Shown piece by piece: positions 5,506 through 5,533 of a stretch of DNA of 5,533 nt. The notes below the pieces were generated by a model. It was not told the DNA's origin. It ran no database searches and was given only the letters and a program-made list of their open reading frames with translations. Each line of letters opens with the position of its first letter. Positions within the stretch are counted from its first letter, which is position 1. This DNA is from Sphingomonadaceae bacterium (lineage in GTDB: Bacteria; Pseudomonadota; Alphaproteobacteria; Sphingomonadales; Sphingomonadaceae). The stretch is from NCBI GenBank assembly GCA_947451875.1, contig CANGBE010000112.1, forward strand, positions 1 to 5,533. The letters are read 5' to 3'. Both the position numbers and the translations under genes were made by a program.

Positions 5506-5533
5506 GGGCGCGTAGCTCAGCGGTAGAGCACAC
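5506..5533 (+). tRNA. tRNA gene, 5' part only (possibly tRNA-Val)
   Basis: GGGCGCG (5506-5512) fits the 5' acceptor strand, TA fills positions 8-9, and GCTC (5515-5518) pairs with GAGC (5526-5529) around the D-loop AGCGGTA. The next bases ACAC begin the anticodon stem, and then the window ends. The anticodon is not visible. The GGGCGCG acceptor and this D-arm resemble alphaproteobacterial tRNA-Val, but that identity is only a guess from memory. Confidence 0.85.

Noticed and set aside
1..5533. Search for mobile elements, CRISPR arrays, toxin-antitoxin pairs or defence genes
   Set aside because: No transposase or integrase motif, no regularly spaced repeats and no small paired toxin-like genes were seen; the partial tRNA shows no adjoining integrase or duplicated 3' end within the window.

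Overview
The window looks like chromosomal DNA of an alphaproteobacterium, most likely of the Sphingomonadales (Erythrobacteraceae or a close relative). The evidence is moderately GC-rich coding, tight gene packing, and a set of proteins (orphan ParA, Sel1-SPOR lipid-free periplasmic protein, DUF418 membrane protein, Der, small secreted CHAP protein, DUF3297 protein) whose sequence style I recognise from that group. The genus is an inference from protein resemblance only; no database search was possible.

Layout. At the left edge a ParA-family ATPase runs leftward out of the window (1-314, minus strand, about 104 codons present). About 200 bp separate it from a rightward pair: a secreted Sel1-repeat/SPOR-domain protein (522-1637), followed after 5 bp by a DUF418 multipass membrane protein (1643-2899). 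A 110-bp convergent gap holds a 10-bp inverted repeat and a small hairpin flanked by A and T runs, probably a bidirectional terminator, which overlaps the 3' end of der. The ribosome-assembly GTPase gene der (3010-4380) is on the minus strand. A 126-bp divergent region carries an 8-bp inverted repeat, promoter-like hexamers and a TTAACCAT motif that resembles a CtrA half-site. It leads into a secreted CHAP-domain cysteine hydrolase (4507-5130). That gene's stop is 2 bp from the stop of a convergent DUF3297 gene (5133-5426, minus). The 5' part of a tRNA gene begins at 5506 and is cut by the right edge.

How the genes fit together. der and the tRNA serve translation. The SPOR protein and the CHAP hydrolase both point to the cell wall: SPOR domains bind septal peptidoglycan, and CHAP domains cleave peptide or amide bonds, often in peptidoglycan. 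ParA-type ATPases position DNA or protein cargo. These are neighbours rather than one demonstrable pathway; only the SPOR/DUF418 pair looks like a true operon.

I found no phage, insertion sequence, CRISPR array or defence cassette, and I do not think the window holds a dramatic new system. The most interesting material is regulatory: the structured divergent region before the CHAP gene, and the tandem/inverted repeat cluster in the leader of the ParA gene.
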